DNA of 64,000 nt from Hygrocybe punicea (GCA_963556145.1 OY744466.1:4650001-4714000), one strand, 5' to 3'; counted from the stretch's first letter, positions 1 to 12,628 are shown. Made by a program: numbers and translations. Notes: generated by a model from the sequence alone, not told the origin.

Positions 1-149
1 AGCTGAACAGTGCTTAGTGGTCAATAAGTTTCCCTGGTATATTCTGTGGAATTTCCCATGCAGTAGACACAGGATGAACCATATGTGACATTTTTGTCTG
101 CAGATACATATAGTGTGTTGTGTGCATTGGTATTATTTGTAGGCAGCTT

Positions 150-910
150 GAATCTGAGGCATTGCCTGTACAAAAGCAATTGTATGAACAATGTATTCAA
201 AGTATCTGTGATGTAGCTGCAAGTACAATGTGTATTAGAATTACTAACAATGTGAACAGTGGGTACTTGTCAAACAGGCTGGTTCGGCCTGTTTGACAAG
301 TGTTCAACAAGTGTTCCAGCTTTAATCTGGTGCATTGCCCTGGCACAAGCACTTGTACGAACAATGTATTCAATGTATCTCTAATGTAGTGACATTTAAT
401 ATGTACAATGAAATGATTGACAATGTGAACAGTGGGTACTTGTCAAACAGGCTGAACAGTGTTCAACAAGTGTTTGACAAGTGTTTGACAAGTGTTCCAG
501 CTTTAATCTGGTGCATTGCAAATAATAAAACAAGTGTATGTACATTATATGGGATGTAGCTATATTTACAATGCGCATTGTATTATTAATTATACACTTG
601 TCGAAAACTTGTCGAACAGGCCAAACACTGTTCGACAAGCTGGTCTACAAGTGTCCCATGTGTAATCTAAGGCATTGCAATTGCAGAAACAACTCTATTT
701 ACATTATATTGGTTATAGCTATATTTAGAATGTGTATTACATTATTACTGATACACCTGTCGAACACCAGTCAAACAGGCCAAACACTGTTTGACAAGCT
801 TGTCTACAAGTGTTCCAGTTTTTATCTAAGTCATTGCAAATAATAAAACAAGTGTATATACATTATATGGGATGTAGCTATATTACAATGCACATTGTAT
901 TATTAATGAT
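150..910. repeat. Degenerate ~170-bp tandem repeat array
   Basis: About five diverged units can be lined up by a recurring gcattgc block near 159, 333, 511, 672 and 830 (spacing 158-178 bp). Each unit also carries a cttgtcaaacaggc or cttgtcgaacaggc segment and most have the inverted partner. In the second unit the two partners form an inverted repeat with 14-bp arms and a 7-nt loop (about 268-302). I see no coding signal; the short ORFs here are chance. The stretch from 910 to 1200 holds a few short inverted copies of a gtggaatccacatg motif but no gene. Confidence 0.7.
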
Positions 911-1211
911 ACCATTGTCAAGCTCTTTACCCTTTACCACTGATTCCCAGTGGGACAATGTGGATTCCAGGTGGATTCCACATGAATTCCACCCCAGCCA
1001 AATGGACATTTTACCACTCAAAATTTCACTCCCACTCCAGGTAAATTCCATGTGGAATCCACATGAACTATGACCCATTTTTGTCCACCTGGAGTCCATG
1101 TGGAATCTACACGAAAATCATTATTAAATAATAACTATGAACTCATGATTTTTATAACTTATTTATCTTATTGTTAAGTACTAAAGGGGGAATGCCCCGA
1201 AGTAAATATGT

Positions 1212-3565
1212 CACATCAGGACTTTCAACATTTAGTCGGGATCTAAAGTTATTTCTAAAGTTAGCAGAAAAATATAATCTTTACATTTTAATTTAGGCCA
1301 AGTCTAAATATTGAATTTAAGTCATGAATAAATAAATGTCCAAATTAATTATTTTCTCTTGCCTTTAAATCACTCCTGCAATCAAAATAATTATCAGTGC
1401 TAAATTGTAGAGGGAAAGTATAATTTAGATTCGAGTTTACACAGGTTTGCTAGTCCAAATTTAGGCATCACCTCAAGACAAGCTGAAATTTATAATTTTG
1501 ACAGATCAGAATATTTAATTTAATGGATATCAAAATGTACCATTTTGGTAGTTGTCAAAATTTAAGATTCCGTCTGGACTAAAGTGATTGTACGCTCCTA
1601 TCGCCCACCCGTCGCCCACTCGCTGCCCACTCACTGCCCACGTGCACGTTATCGGGCATGCTCATCGCCCACCCATCCTCTCACTCACTTTGGCGGGTTT
1701 CCAGATCGAGGTGTTCAGTCACAAATCACAACAACAACAAACAACACGACGACGAAGGGACAACAACAACAACAACAACAACAACAGCGACAACAACGAC
1801 AACGACAGCGACAATAACGTCAATGACAGCAACGGCGACAACGACAATGGAAATGACGGTGACCATCAGCGAGGCCGGAGGAGTTGTGCACCAACTCTCC
1901 GGCCAAGGTACGTCTCTATCGCCTGACACTTCTTGTCGCCTGCTGACTACTTCGTCAGACACCATCGGCTGATCGTCCACCCATTGCCCATCACAACTTC
2001 CACCCACCATCCATCATCAATCCAACGGCGGCAACAATGAGGGCCAAATGGTCCCCACTATGGCCACGAGGGGATGATGACAGCGGCAGGCACTCACCAC
2101 CCGCTGCCAACCATCACCCCATTGCAACTGCTGAACAGCTGCAGGACGATGGCGACGACGACCTCCACTTCCAACTGGCAGTGGCAGGGCAACGGCGGTG
2201 ACAATGGCAGCGGAATGGGGATCACAGCGCACAATGATGTGCGCTATTGCCCCCCAAAGTGGCCGATCGGAGCGGACGACGATGAAGGGAGGACGGCAAC
2301 AAGACGACGGCCGTGGCCGCTACCATCGTCATCATCACAAATGACAGGAGGATGGTGACGGCCCCACGGAACGACGAGATCTCCACCACACGGCAATGTC
2401 CCTTGTCCTCGTCGCCATCTCTCCTCACATTCGCCATCTCCCACACCCATGCCACACCTCGTCGCCCACGCCACGCCCTCGTCGTCCACGCCACGCTCTC
2501 GTCGCCCACGCCACGCTCTCGTCGCCCGCTCTTGTCGCCCACACCATCTCCCCACCCTCACATCCCATCATCTCCCCCTGCCCACGCCATCTCCCTCGTC
2601 CACACCAACGCCGTCTCCCTCACCCATGCCCACACCATCTCCTCACCCTCCCACTCCCTCGTTGCCCACACCATCTCTCCAACATAATCCCTGCCCACAC
2701 CATCTCCCTCGCCACGCCATCTCCCTCACCACACTCCCTAGTTGCCCACCCTCCCATCCCATCGTGCCATGCCCACGCCATCTCCCACACCTCATCGCCC
2801 ACACCCTCGTTGCCCTCCCATCCTATCGTGCCCCTGCCATCTCCCTGCCCTCATCCTGTTGTGCCCCTGCCCTGCCATCTCCCCCGCCTGCCTCTCCCCC
2901 TACCTCTGTCATCACCTCACGAACCCCACCACCACGTCAATTGACGTCGGAGCTGGGCTCATGAGGTCATATGATTGGGAGGCAATGGGTGGATGGCAAG
3001 TGGGTGATGGGCGGGTGCATCAATTAACATTGGTGAGTAGTGGAGCACCCTCAAAGCCTGCGGGAAATGACAATGTCACCAACTGCACAGCAGTGTGATG
3101 GCTGGGTGGCGGGTGGGTGATGGGCGGGTTGTGGGCAGGCGATGGGCAGGCGACGGGCGGGTGACGAGTGGGCGATGGCGCGGGAAATAGCTTTAGATCT
3201 AACAACAACCTTTGGATTTAAATAGCTGCTGCAATCTTACATTTTGATAACTATTAAATTTATTATTTTAATGCTACCGAAAGTTTTAATTTTGGCCTGC
3301 CTCTAAGTGATGCCTAAATTTGGACTAGAAATTTGAGTAAACTTGAAACTAAATTATACTTTTCCCTTACAATTTAGATCTGACAATTATTTTGATTGCA
3401 AGAATAACCTAAAGATGAAAATAAATAAATAATTTAGATATACATTTATTTGTGACTTAAATTCAATATTTAGGCTAGGCCTAAATGTAAATCTAAAGAT
3501 TATATTTTGGTGCTAACTTTAGAAATCACTTTAGATCCCGACTAAATGTGGAAAGTCCTGATGTG
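1212..3565. mobile_element. Foldback / long-TIR non-autonomous DNA element
   Basis: The left arm (about 1212-1560) and the right arm (about 3205-3565) are imperfect inverted copies. Reading the right arm on the minus strand gives the same order of landmarks as the left: the catcaggactttc end, the ctaaatattgaatttaagtca block, gcaatcaaaataatt, and taggcatcac. The similarity continues inward into repeats of a cgcccac unit. The ~1.6-kb core is pyrimidine-rich on the plus strand (many gcccacaccatctccc-like repeats) and has no credible gene, so several overlapping open frames there are compositional. Outer ends may extend slightly beyond the limits given, and no target duplication was resolved. Confidence 0.75.
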
Positions 3566-3739
3566 TGTGAGGTTCCGGCACCTTATATATGGTTGTTTGG
3601 TGCACGGACCAATTTGGGAACGCGTGAACGTCACATGCCAATCAACAAGACGCGTCAACCAAAGCAACGCCAAATGGTCAACGCCCAACGCCCATTGTCC
3701 AACGCCCCGGATCGACGCCGGACGAGTCTAGCAATGACG

Positions 3740-4480
3740 AGAGCAGCGGGGGCTAGTATGCTTCCCGCTGCATTATGTTTTTTTTTTTGTGCTGTCACTG
3801 ACTACCCTACCCTGATACAGGAACGTCAGCACGCCGACAACGAACAAGGGCCACAGCCGCCACGGTGATGCGGGACACCAACGGCGAAGGAGACGGCCAG
3901 TCCAGCGACAACGGAAGTAGCGGGGGTGGGGCCCCGCTACATCGGTATAATTTTTTACATTTGTTCACATTTTTTGTTTACTGACTAACTACGGCAGTGC
4001 CTAGCACACGCCCGGGTCCATGCCCACATCCACACCCGCCCCCGCGCCCACACCCACCTCAACGTCCACAACCACAACGGCCAAAATGAAAACGATCCGC
4101 GGCCTCAACGGTGGCCGACGTGGACGACAGCGATGCGAGAGCAGACGGGAGATGCACCGGGCGTGGGTGGTTCACCCACGCCCTACAGTGAGTTTTCTTT
4201 ATTCATATAATATTATCTACTGACTACTGCGCTCGCCCTCTAAATAGCCTAGTACCAGAATGCAACCACAACAGACAGGGACCACGAAGACGACGGAAAC
4301 GACGAAGACGGTGAACGTGACGGGACAGGAACGGCGCGGGACGATGACAGCGAGGACGACACAGACGGAGATGAAGGAGATAGAAGAGACACAAGTGATG
4401 CCCCCACGGGAGGCGACCGGGCGTGGGTGGTTCACCTACGCCCTACTGTGAGTTTTCTTGTTAATTATGATATACTGACT
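3740..4480. repeat. Four diverged hairpin-plus-intron-like repeat units
   Basis: Four times (near 3750, 3917, 4157 and 4418) a GC-rich hairpin, for example gcgtgggtggttcacccacg, is followed by a T-rich stretch and a tgacta motif, then by a purine-rich stretch with a ctag or acag end. The T-rich parts look like small introns (gtgagttttctt ... tag), and the purine-rich parts resemble exon-like segments full of acaacgacg. I cannot assemble a convincing reading frame. The flanks (3566-3740 and 4480-4830) contain no recognisable gene; 4670-4740 is a pyrimidine tract. Confidence 0.45.
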
Positions 4481-4829
4481 ACCCCATTGCTGTTGCCCCC
4501 ACCCCCACATAGGCCAGTGCCGAGGACACAGACGACAAGATGGCAACGACAACAACGGGAACAGGTCCGAGGGCGACAACGAGGATGGAGACGACAATGA
4601 CAGGACGACAATGACGGCTGCGCACGGCAGCCGCCCTCCAATCACAGGGCCGACACCTCATGTTATATTGTCTCTCCCTCCCTCCTCCTTCTCCCTTCTC
4701 CCTTCTCCCTTCTCCCTTCCCCCTTCATCCCCCCTGTCTGTAATCATTAATGAGTTAATAATAAATAATAAATATTGTGGATTAATATTATAATGTACAT
4801 TTTATTGTGATTTCATAAATGATGACATT

Positions 4830-7130
4830 TTAAAAATAAATATTTTAAAGTCAAAGGACACAGGTAAAAAATAATAACTGGTGAAATACTGCACCAATTC
4901 ACATAGTTTCAGAGGGAAAGTTTGTCTACCTTCACACAGGAGACAGATGAGGATTTTTTACCAGCAAATATTACACAGATATCCAGTCAAAATTTGAAAC
5001 TATTTGTGTTGTTATCTTACTTGTGAAAATATTCCAGAAAATAATGTTATCCAAAAGCAGTATTTATACAGAAAATAGTGCATACAGAAAATAAAATAAT
5101 TCAGGCTTTTATTATTTTCATTATTGTGTACATGTATTCAGAAAATAGAAAATGACACAAATTTTTAGGATTTCTGCACAGATATCTGTGGCTCTTATTG
5201 TCAGGCAGATCTTTAAGATATTTGGTTTCAAGATAATTCAGGCACAAGCCAAGTTGTTACAGATCGCTTCTGCAGCGGGCTCCGGCAACAATCAACTTAA
5301 CTAGGGATCGGATTCCAGAGGAGAGGAGAGCAGTTTTCACTGTTGCTTACTACTAAGACAACACTGCTAAGAGGGGGGTTCATGGTACAATGTCATTGCA
5401 AACCATGGGGGTTACCCAAGATAAGGGGGTCTGCCCCAAGAACCAGACTAAACGTAAGGAAAGGAAAGAAGAAAAAGTCCGAACCAACAACAAGAACAGT
5501 ATATATAGTGACTGGTCTTGAGGGGAGGTAAATAGAAATACAACCATGAAGCCACAACATGTCCAACTCTACCATGTGTTCACCATGAGGCATACATGAG
5601 GCGTCCTCATGTCGATGTTCTCGCGATCCAACTGGAGGCCTGGGTGTCGTTGAGGATGGAAGAGGTCCGGATGACTCAGATGATTTGTCATCGGATCATG
5701 TGACATGCAGAATTGCGAATTCGGGGTCTACACTTGCTGTAATGGGCAAGTGTGCAGTTTGGCAAGTGCATTGCATGGTCGGGTCGAAGATGGGTATCGT
5801 CCAGTGTGGGGTTGGTGATGAGAGTGTCTTGAGGTAGCGTGGATATAGCGGCAAGGTTGGTATGAAAGAAAATGAAGGAATGTATAGAGGAAAAAACCAA
5901 CTAGGACAGTGGGCTAGTCGAGGTCAGACATGTGAACAGCATAAGCTGCACCGGATGACGATGTCTGTGTCAATGACGTATCGAGGGGCGGTGTCTTGTC
6001 CTGTGTGTGGAACAATGTGGTCCACCTGATGTCGGTATTTGTCCAAGAAAGGGTATTGTTGTAAGCAAGTGTGGGAGGTATCAAGGTTATGGATGAAAAA
6101 GGATAAATGAATGTGGGTCCAGGTTTCGAGTCATGGCATGAGTGACAAGCTGTGGGAACAAGTCGTCGGGTACTGCATTGAAGCGGTGTCGTGCGAACAA
6201 TATACGATAGGGGTTGGTTCACTGTTTGGGAAGTTGTATGGTCTGTGGTCGAAGTCCAAAAGAATGTGCTTCGGCGATGGTCGGATTAGAGAGAACAGTG
6301 AAATGTCTTGTGATTGGGGATTGTTCAGAGTTCGCATGCAGGTGAGGAATGTCGTCGGATCGTCAGGGAGGATAATGGTAGGCACAGGGTATGAATATGG
6401 AAACCAAATATCCGAGAATGGCAATTGTCAATTATGTGTCGATATATTGTCGAGGTGGAAGTCGGGTGTATCAATGGCAGAAGGGTTTCGGTGCCGATGC
6501 CAAAGATAGATCATAACGAAGTAGAAACTGATCAGGAAGGTGATGGCAATGCTGCCAATAACAATTACGGTAATGAGCTGTGTCGGGAGTACAGCCATTG
6601 TGAATCGGTTTGTCGTGGGATGAAGTCAACAATATGTCAGGGCAAGGGAAAAGACAATAGCGATGATGTCCATCGGCAAGGAGACTATTCGGGTACAGCA
6701 AGGTCACGTGGGAGATGTCCATGGTTGGTCTGGATTGTTCTAGAAGAAGGGACAAAAAGAGAACAAGAACAAGAAAATACAAGGATGTCCGAAAGAAGAA
6801 ACAATGACATTGAAATGAAGACAAAGGACAAAAGAAATGAAAAAGGAAGGTGTGCAGTGCAGAATCGTCATGGTGGGTATCGGAATGGGCATCAGGGTTG
6901 GAAGCAGAGTTGGAAACGTAACACAAGTCCCGATTATCCAGAGACCAAATAGTCTAAAATTCTGCCCTCACAGTAAAACACAAATAGTTTCAAAATTTGA
7001 CTGAATATCTGTGTATTATTTGCTCACAAACATCCTCATCCATCTCCTGTGTCAGAGGGCTATCTTTCTCTGTATTTAGATTTTCAAAATATTTTATCTG
7101 GAGAGTTATAGGTAAATTGTCCATTTCAGT
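4830..7130. mobile_element. Second inverted-repeat element of unknown class
   Basis: A core of about 75 bp at 4935-5010 (cacaggagacagatgagga ... aaactatttgtgtt) returns inverted at about 6977-7051 with high identity. Weaker similarity extends outward on both sides, so arms of 150-200 bp are likely. The interior (5011-6976) contains several open frames on both strands, the longest on the minus strand at 6471-6926 and 6131-6424 and on the plus strand at 6425-6952. None shows a domain I know and none has clear splice-linked continuity. It may be a dead transposon or a foldback with captured sequence. Confidence 0.5.
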
Positions 7131-8347
7131 AGTTCTATTTGGCACCCCAGCACTTATGAGTTAAAGGAATTGGCCATGGATGATGAAGATGAAGATGAAG
7201 ATGACTGTGGAATTCATATAATGAACAAGTAGTTGGTGACTAGGAGTCAATATTTTTCTGAATGTGCTGGTTGTCTATGTGAAGATCTTATTTGTGTAAT
7301 ATTTTGGAGAGCTGGCTACAAAGAATTTGAAGCACTATTCTAAATATTTTGAAGAAGGATTACAAACACTTTGAAGCACCATTATAAATATTTTGAAGCT
7401 CTACTATACTAGTTATTTTGTTGTTGTTGTTTTGTTGTTGTTGCTGTTGGGTATTAATGGGAGGAATGTGTTTAAAAATTGTCAGTGAATGAATATATCA
7501 GTGAATGTACTCAGACTCAGATAGGTGACTCCTGTTCCAGTTGCAAAACTCAGTCCATATATAGGGTGTAGCCGAGTTGATCGCTCCTGTGCCAATAACG
7601 GTGTTGTCTCCAACAGCATGTAGACACTTGATATCCATTAAGCGCACAAGATAAGATGCTGAAAGGAATCATTGCTCACCAAGATTGTCAGCTGCCATTC
7701 TTTTCTTGAACTTGAGACCCAAAACACTTGTAGCAGGCCGAAAAAATGTTGGGCGAAAGCATGTTCGGCCATGAAGGAGGATAGAATGGTCCACGTAGGC
7801 TAATCCCATTGAAATTAGACAACATTTTTGTGATGCATTATTGTTCGACTGATATACCTTGAAAGAACCATGGCCCTGGGCAAATGTCCCAGACATTCTG
7901 CCGAAACAATTGTCAAAAGGAAGAATGTGAACATGTTGCTACATCAGCTACATGCACGTTGACACGAAATTGCCAAGTTTGTTGCCAAGAGAACATGTAA
8001 AACATGTCAAGACACTGCCAGTGCACCGGGGGATATGAAAAGGTGATGACAAGGAAAAGGTTCACTGGTGCACAGCACTGGTGAAACAGACAGGGAGAGA
8101 AGGAGGCAAAATGTGGGCCAGACAACAAGATCAGGATAGCAAAAGAAGCGAGATGCAGAGACGACAGAGACGACAGAGACAAAACTTTGCTAGTGCTCAG
8201 CACCGGTAAAGTTGGTAGTGAAAGCGGTGAGACAAGATTTTGCTGGTGCTCAGCACCGGCAAAGTTGGTCGAAGTTGAAGAGATTGAAAAGGCTTTGCCC
8301 TTACCAGTAGTCGAGTCTCACGGTCACATAATTGGGTTAGTTTACGC
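7131..8347. other. Intergenic, AT-rich, no recognised gene
   Basis: The stretch holds simple repeats (gatgaagatgaagatgaaga near 7180 and a ttgttg run near 7415-7450). It also has two close direct copies of a tagtgctcagcaccggtaaa-like segment near 8190 and 8245, the latter differing at two or more positions. Short open frames at 7669-7896 and 7913-8203 (minus strand) have no supporting features. Confidence 0.5.
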
Positions 8348-8926
8348 TGTAGAGGCTCCGGGCCGTCTGGACCCGAATCCTCTTCATATCCCACATCATC
8401 CCCGTCCATTCCCATTCATGTATTGTTGATTCCGCCCGATTCCGGTCCTCTCCGTCGTTTCCGCTCCGGATCCCCCTCCGGAATCACTCATACTCAAGAT
8501 GCAATGTCTCTAACGACCCGGAATCACTACGTATATAGTTACATATGATATATCTTCGTTTCCCATTACTTAGTACATAGCACCATCTCCACTCCACTGC
8601 ACTCCTATCAGTTACAGCCTTCGCTTGTAGTACATAGTTACTACAGCACAGGATCACTCCCAGTAGTATAAAAGATGTACCCTTATACTACAACCATATC
8701 ATATTACACCCTATCATATTACATCTTATTATCCCGCTTCAGTTCTACACTTTTAGTCCTCGCTTCGTATTGTCTCCATTCCATCTTCATAGTTCCCCTA
8801 CACTTCCCCTCTGATCCGGAACCCCGGATTCGGGTTGGATTGACTAGACTACATAGAAACACTTTACTCCTCTGATCACTTTCTAGCTGATCACCCCTTA
8901 CAGTAGATTCCTATTCCGGGTCTACA
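8348..8926 (+). repeat. Ty3-A 5' LTR with TATA box
   Basis: It begins TGTAGA and ends TCTACA, a 6-bp inverted pair, and is 579 bp long. It is repeated, with substitutions, at 12629-12825 plus 20831-21031. A TATA box (tataaaag, 8667-8674) lies in the middle, as expected for the U3/R boundary of an LTR. Confidence 0.88.
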
Positions 8927-8946
8927 ACAGAACTCGCCGTCACAAC

Positions 8947-8963
8947 TGGAGCCCACCACGAGG
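8947..8963 (+). promoter_or_regulatory. Primer-binding-site-like sequence of Ty3-A
   Basis: The sequence tggagcccaccacgagg lies 20 nt after the LTR end. It starts with TGG, as a tRNA-primed site would, and differs at one position (CpG to CpA) from the equivalent site of Ty3-B (24680-24696). The primer tRNA cannot be named without the genome's tRNA set. Confidence 0.55.
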
Positions 8964-9138
8964 AATAAAGTTTTTCTGTCTTTTCATACCCTCCCCACGG
9001 TCGGCTTTGACTTTCATGACGTTTCCCTCTTCTACCCGACTCTAGTTATTTAGTTCCGCTTACGACTTCAACCTCGACCTCGAACCTCCTCGACCCGACC
9101 CGCTTTCCGACCCGCATCCCGATTTAGACATTCCCGAT

Positions 9139-10353
9139 ATGACGCATGGATTCATGCCTCTCCGAGGTGATCCCTCAGCCCCGACATTCGATGGAAACAA
9201 ACTCGACCTCCCCCACTTCTTTGATGAAATCGACATACTCGGTTCCAATTGTGGACTCACGGACGCTTTGAAGATTCGCTACACGCTACGGTACCTCAAC
9301 AACGACGATTACGAACTTTGGTCGACACTTCCCGCCGCTTCCGAGAAAGACTTCATTGCTTTCCGACGTGCCATCTTCGACTTCTACCCCGGTGCTACGG
9401 ATTCCATCTGGTATACAATCTCGGATCTCGATCAACTTACGCGACAACAATCGGCTTACGGTATAGAGAACAAAGCGGACTTAGGACAATATTTCCGGGA
9501 TTTCATACGCATTTCCGGTGTCTTGTTTGACAACGGCCGTCTATCGGATAAGCAACGGAACACATACTTCGCCAATGGATTCGACTCAGACCTTCGTCTA
9601 CGTATTGAAGAACGCCTCCATTACCTTCTTCCCGACCATTACCACGACGATCCGTACCCGCTCGACGTTTTCCACGATGCCGCCTTATTCCTACTTTCCA
9701 GTTATCGCTCCGTTCCGAAATCCCCTTCCCTTGCTGTTACTATCTCTAGTCCCAATTCCAGTCCCAGTCCCCCACCCGTCATAGCTTTGTCATCTCCGGT
9801 CCCAATTCCGACCTCAATCCCGCCCACCGTCGTTTGTTCCGTCACCCACGTTCATTCCGGTCCTACGTATACTCCGTCCCCTTTATCGCATATTCCGTCC
9901 CTGTCCATTCCAGTGCCTGTCGAGACCGTCATTTGTTTACAGGTATTGTCGTCCAGTCCCGTGTCATCCCCGTCCGATCCCACTCCCGATTTATTGATGC
10001 CGGTCACCGATTTATCCATTTCATTTCCTATTTCGTCCACATTGTCCCCGGATTCGACCCCTCCGCTTTCCGTCCACGAACTCGTACTGGACCCGCTCCC
10101 ATTGTCCTCGGACTCTCCAGAAATAGACATTCCATCCCTGATATTGCCGCCATATTGTCCTCCGTCACCGTCTATCGAGATTCCGTCAACTTTGGTTGAG
10201 TATTCTGTACCCGTTCCCATTCCGGACTCCTTTCCACCCCTCTTATTTGATTTCGATTCCGGTTCCGATTCCATTATGTCGACCCCTTCATTCCCGGTTC
10301 CCCTCATCGTTTCCGCTCCTGTATCGTTGTCGGTTCTGTCTTCGCCCACTTAG
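9139..10353 (+). CDS. Gag-like capsid protein of Ty3-A
   Basis: A 404-residue protein. Residues about 10-190 match the gag domain of Ty3-B: both have a LRYL motif, a W-x-S-L region, a YPG motif before a DLDQL or DMEKL segment, and an LPDH...DDPY motif near the end. The remainder (about 200-404) is rich in Pro, Ser, Val and Ile and looks disordered. No CCHC zinc knuckle is present, unlike Ty3-B gag. The frame is open for about 30 codons upstream of this ATG, with an acidic Pro/Asp sequence but no earlier ATG. The capsid is presumed to form the virus-like particle. No pol follows; 10354-10897 has only overlapping low-complexity frames. Confidence 0.8.
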   Translation: MTHGFMPLRGDPSAPTFDGNKLDLPHFFDEIDILGSNCGLTDALKIRYTLRYLNNDDYELWSTLPAASEKDFIAFRRAIFDFYPGATDSIWYTISDLDQLTRQQSAYGIENKADLGQYFRDFIRISGVLFDNGRLSDKQRNTYFANGFDSDLRLRIEERLHYLLPDHYHDDPYPLDVFHDAALFLLSSYRSVPKSPSLAVTISSPNSSPSPPPVIALSSPVPIPTSIPPTVVCSVTHVHSGPTYTPSPLSHIPSLSIPVPVETVICLQVLSSSPVSSPSDPTPDLLMPVTDLSISFPISSTLSPDSTPPLSVHELVLDPLPLSSDSPEIDIPSLILPPYCPPSPSIEIPSTLVEYSVPVPIPDSFPPLLFDFDSGSDSIMSTPSFPVPLIVSAPVSLSVLSSPT

Positions 10354-10897
10354 GGCACCCCGTTGTTTTTGGACCCGTCACGTGGCACACCCGTTATATG
10401 GGATCGTGTTGGTGTTGGCACTCCGGTTCTCAAATTTTTATTGTTCCTCGTTTCCGTCTTCATTCTACTTTGTCATCGCATTTTGGACCTCCACCCCCTC
10501 GACACCTCGCTCGAATATTTGCAAGAAGTTCTCCACCTCCTCTTGTCGTTCCGCCTCCGACCTTCTTTCAGAAACTCTTGTGGGGATGTAGACCCGTTTC
10601 CATCACCCATTTTTGCATTTTTGTCCTCCGTTCCACTTTCCGTTCACGTTCCTGGTTCTCACTTATTTATATTTTCGTTTCCATTTCTAGTTTCCATTGT
10701 TTCCCGCTCATTCTGGACCCATTTCGTTTCCGTTGTATTCCGGTCCCATCCTCCTCCTCAACCCCCAGATTCCGGTTATCTTATCTCATCATTCTGTTTC
10801 CCTCTTTTCCGTTTATAGTTTTATTATATACTCTATTTTTATTTTATATACATTGTTCAATGTTCCACTTTCCCTTCCCTTTCCGTCCATTTCCCTT

Positions 10898-12291
10898 CTA
10901 CTCCCTTCTCCTTTCGTCGAGTTTTGTATTGATCATGTCGAGTTGGCCAAAGATATGGGCCTGGTTCGCGTGTAGTCGATTTAGCTCCGTCATCCAACAG
11001 GTTAACTTCGTATGGACCTCTGCAACGTACTCCGAGAGGCCGTCCGCGATTGTCGATATCTCCCTCTGTGTTTCCGTCGCCATCCTGCGCACTGCCGATA
11101 CATGGTCGTTGATTCCGGCTCCAATCCGGGGGTGCTTGAACAGATTTCCTCGTCTCCCTTCATCCCGCTCCGATTCTGTATCCGGTTCGACGTCGGTCAA
11201 CGTCCGCTTACTCATCGATGCCTCTCCGGTCCGCAACCTAGGCTTCTTCACGGTCCTTGGTGCCTTCTTCGCGATGACCTTTCTCTTTGGACTACCTGCC
11301 TTCGCCTTCCCTTTCCTTTCCGCTTTTCCGGCTCCAGTGGCCAGTCCCTTCGTTGACAGTCCGCAATGTCGTTTAAGCCTTTTGCACTGATCGCACGCGT
11401 ATCCCTCAATTCCGTGACAAACCACATTGGCGGTCACACACGCATCGCATTGCCGGATCTGGTACGATTGCATATACTACGGAATTGTTAGACGAAAATG
11501 ATGAACGAGCCTGAGTATCACTTACCCCTGGAATCTTTCCCTTCGGTTCCGTGCCCTCGTTCCCGCTCACATTCGAGAAGTCATCACCGCTGTTGTAGTC
11601 CCCATGAACGGTTTCGTTGTCCTGGTTGACCCTTTTATCCCAGTTGACTTTTTTGTTTTTGATCGTGTTAAGCGCTTGAAGCCTCTCGTATTTTCGTAGT
11701 TGTTGGTCGGACCAGGTGCCCTCCTCGTCCCCGCTTCCATGATTGCTGGTTTGTGCAGTCTCCTCCCGGTCCCTTTCTGCGGCTGCTTCAGCCTCCCTTT
11801 TCACTGCCTCGGCCACCTTTGCCCTTTCCGCCTCTTCGACCCACTTCTCCGCCTCCACAGCCCGTTGTTTCCTCACTTCCTTCTCCTTTTCCTCCTGCAA
11901 CTGTAACGCTTCCCTATGCCTCACCTCTTTCTGTTCCTGTTCGTATTCCTCCCAGCTCCGCAACCACTCCTCGACCTCCACCACCATCTCTCCGCCCATC
12001 GAGAAATCCCTCGCTTCTGTCACGTCAATTCCGCTGTCCCGGATTTCCATCAATATTCCCCTGTAGTTCTGCTGCAGGGTATCGTTAGTCCGTGCCGTTT
12101 ATGGGAACGGGAACTCTTACCATGGCCCGTCGTCGTCTCACCACCCATTGCCGCGCCTCGTTCTCGAATCCATCGCGTACAATATCGATTCCGGCCGCAT
12201 CGACTTCTAGTAACTCGGCCACGGCGCTCTCGAAGTCTTGCCGCGTTTCCACATCGAGATTGTTGAGGAAATTGTCGTATTCCGTCGACAT
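10898..12291 (-). CDS. Antisense accessory gene of Ty3-A: coiled coil plus Zn2Cys6-like cluster
   Basis: Reading the minus strand as 12291-12121, 12071-11526 and 11476-10898 removes two GT-AG introns (49 bp each) in frame and gives 431 residues. The N-terminus (MSTEYDNFLNNLDVETRQDF) is followed by a long Glu/Arg/Lys/Ala-rich coiled coil (about residues 85-150). Next come an acidic linker and a cysteine cluster spaced C-x2-C-x6-C-x7-C-x2-C-x6-C, the spacing of fungal Zn2Cys6 DNA-binding clusters. A Lys/Arg-rich stretch follows (KRKVIAKKAPRTVKKPR, a likely nuclear signal), then a C-terminal helical region. The gene lies between gag and the 3' LTR, opposite to the element. Ty3-B has a gene of the same architecture in the same place. 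The function is unknown; a nuclear DNA- or RNA-binding regulator is an inference. Confidence 0.75.
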
Positions 12292-12628
12292 CTGGTGTTG
12301 GTATTGATGTTTGTTGGGTTTGTTGGGCTTGTTGAGGATGTTGTCGAGATTGTTGAAGTCGCGTTGAAAAGTTTTCTTGTTTGTATTTGTTGCCCCGTCA
12401 CGTGACCGTTGTTCCTTTATCCAGCTGTTTCGCCCCACCCTCTTTTAGTAGCTCCGGACCACTGCTTCCCAATGCTTCAATACCCGCCGGCTTCAATCTC
12501 GTTCATGTTGTACCATCGTTTCTGCCCGTTTTCGACATCACCTCTGCTCATTTATGCCCACGACCCCGGTATCTTCGTTATTTCGTATGGATCGACCAGG
12601 GATGGTCTCTATCTGAGTCCTGACCGGA

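Noticed and set aside
1588..2964. Several overlapping 100-180-codon open frames on both strands
   Set aside because: They lie in a strand-biased short-repeat core of a foldback element; multiple frames are open at once because of composition.
8185..8270. Two direct copies of a gctcagcaccgg segment, as a possible CRISPR-like or attachment site
   Set aside because: Only two diverged copies, no regular spacers, eukaryotic context.
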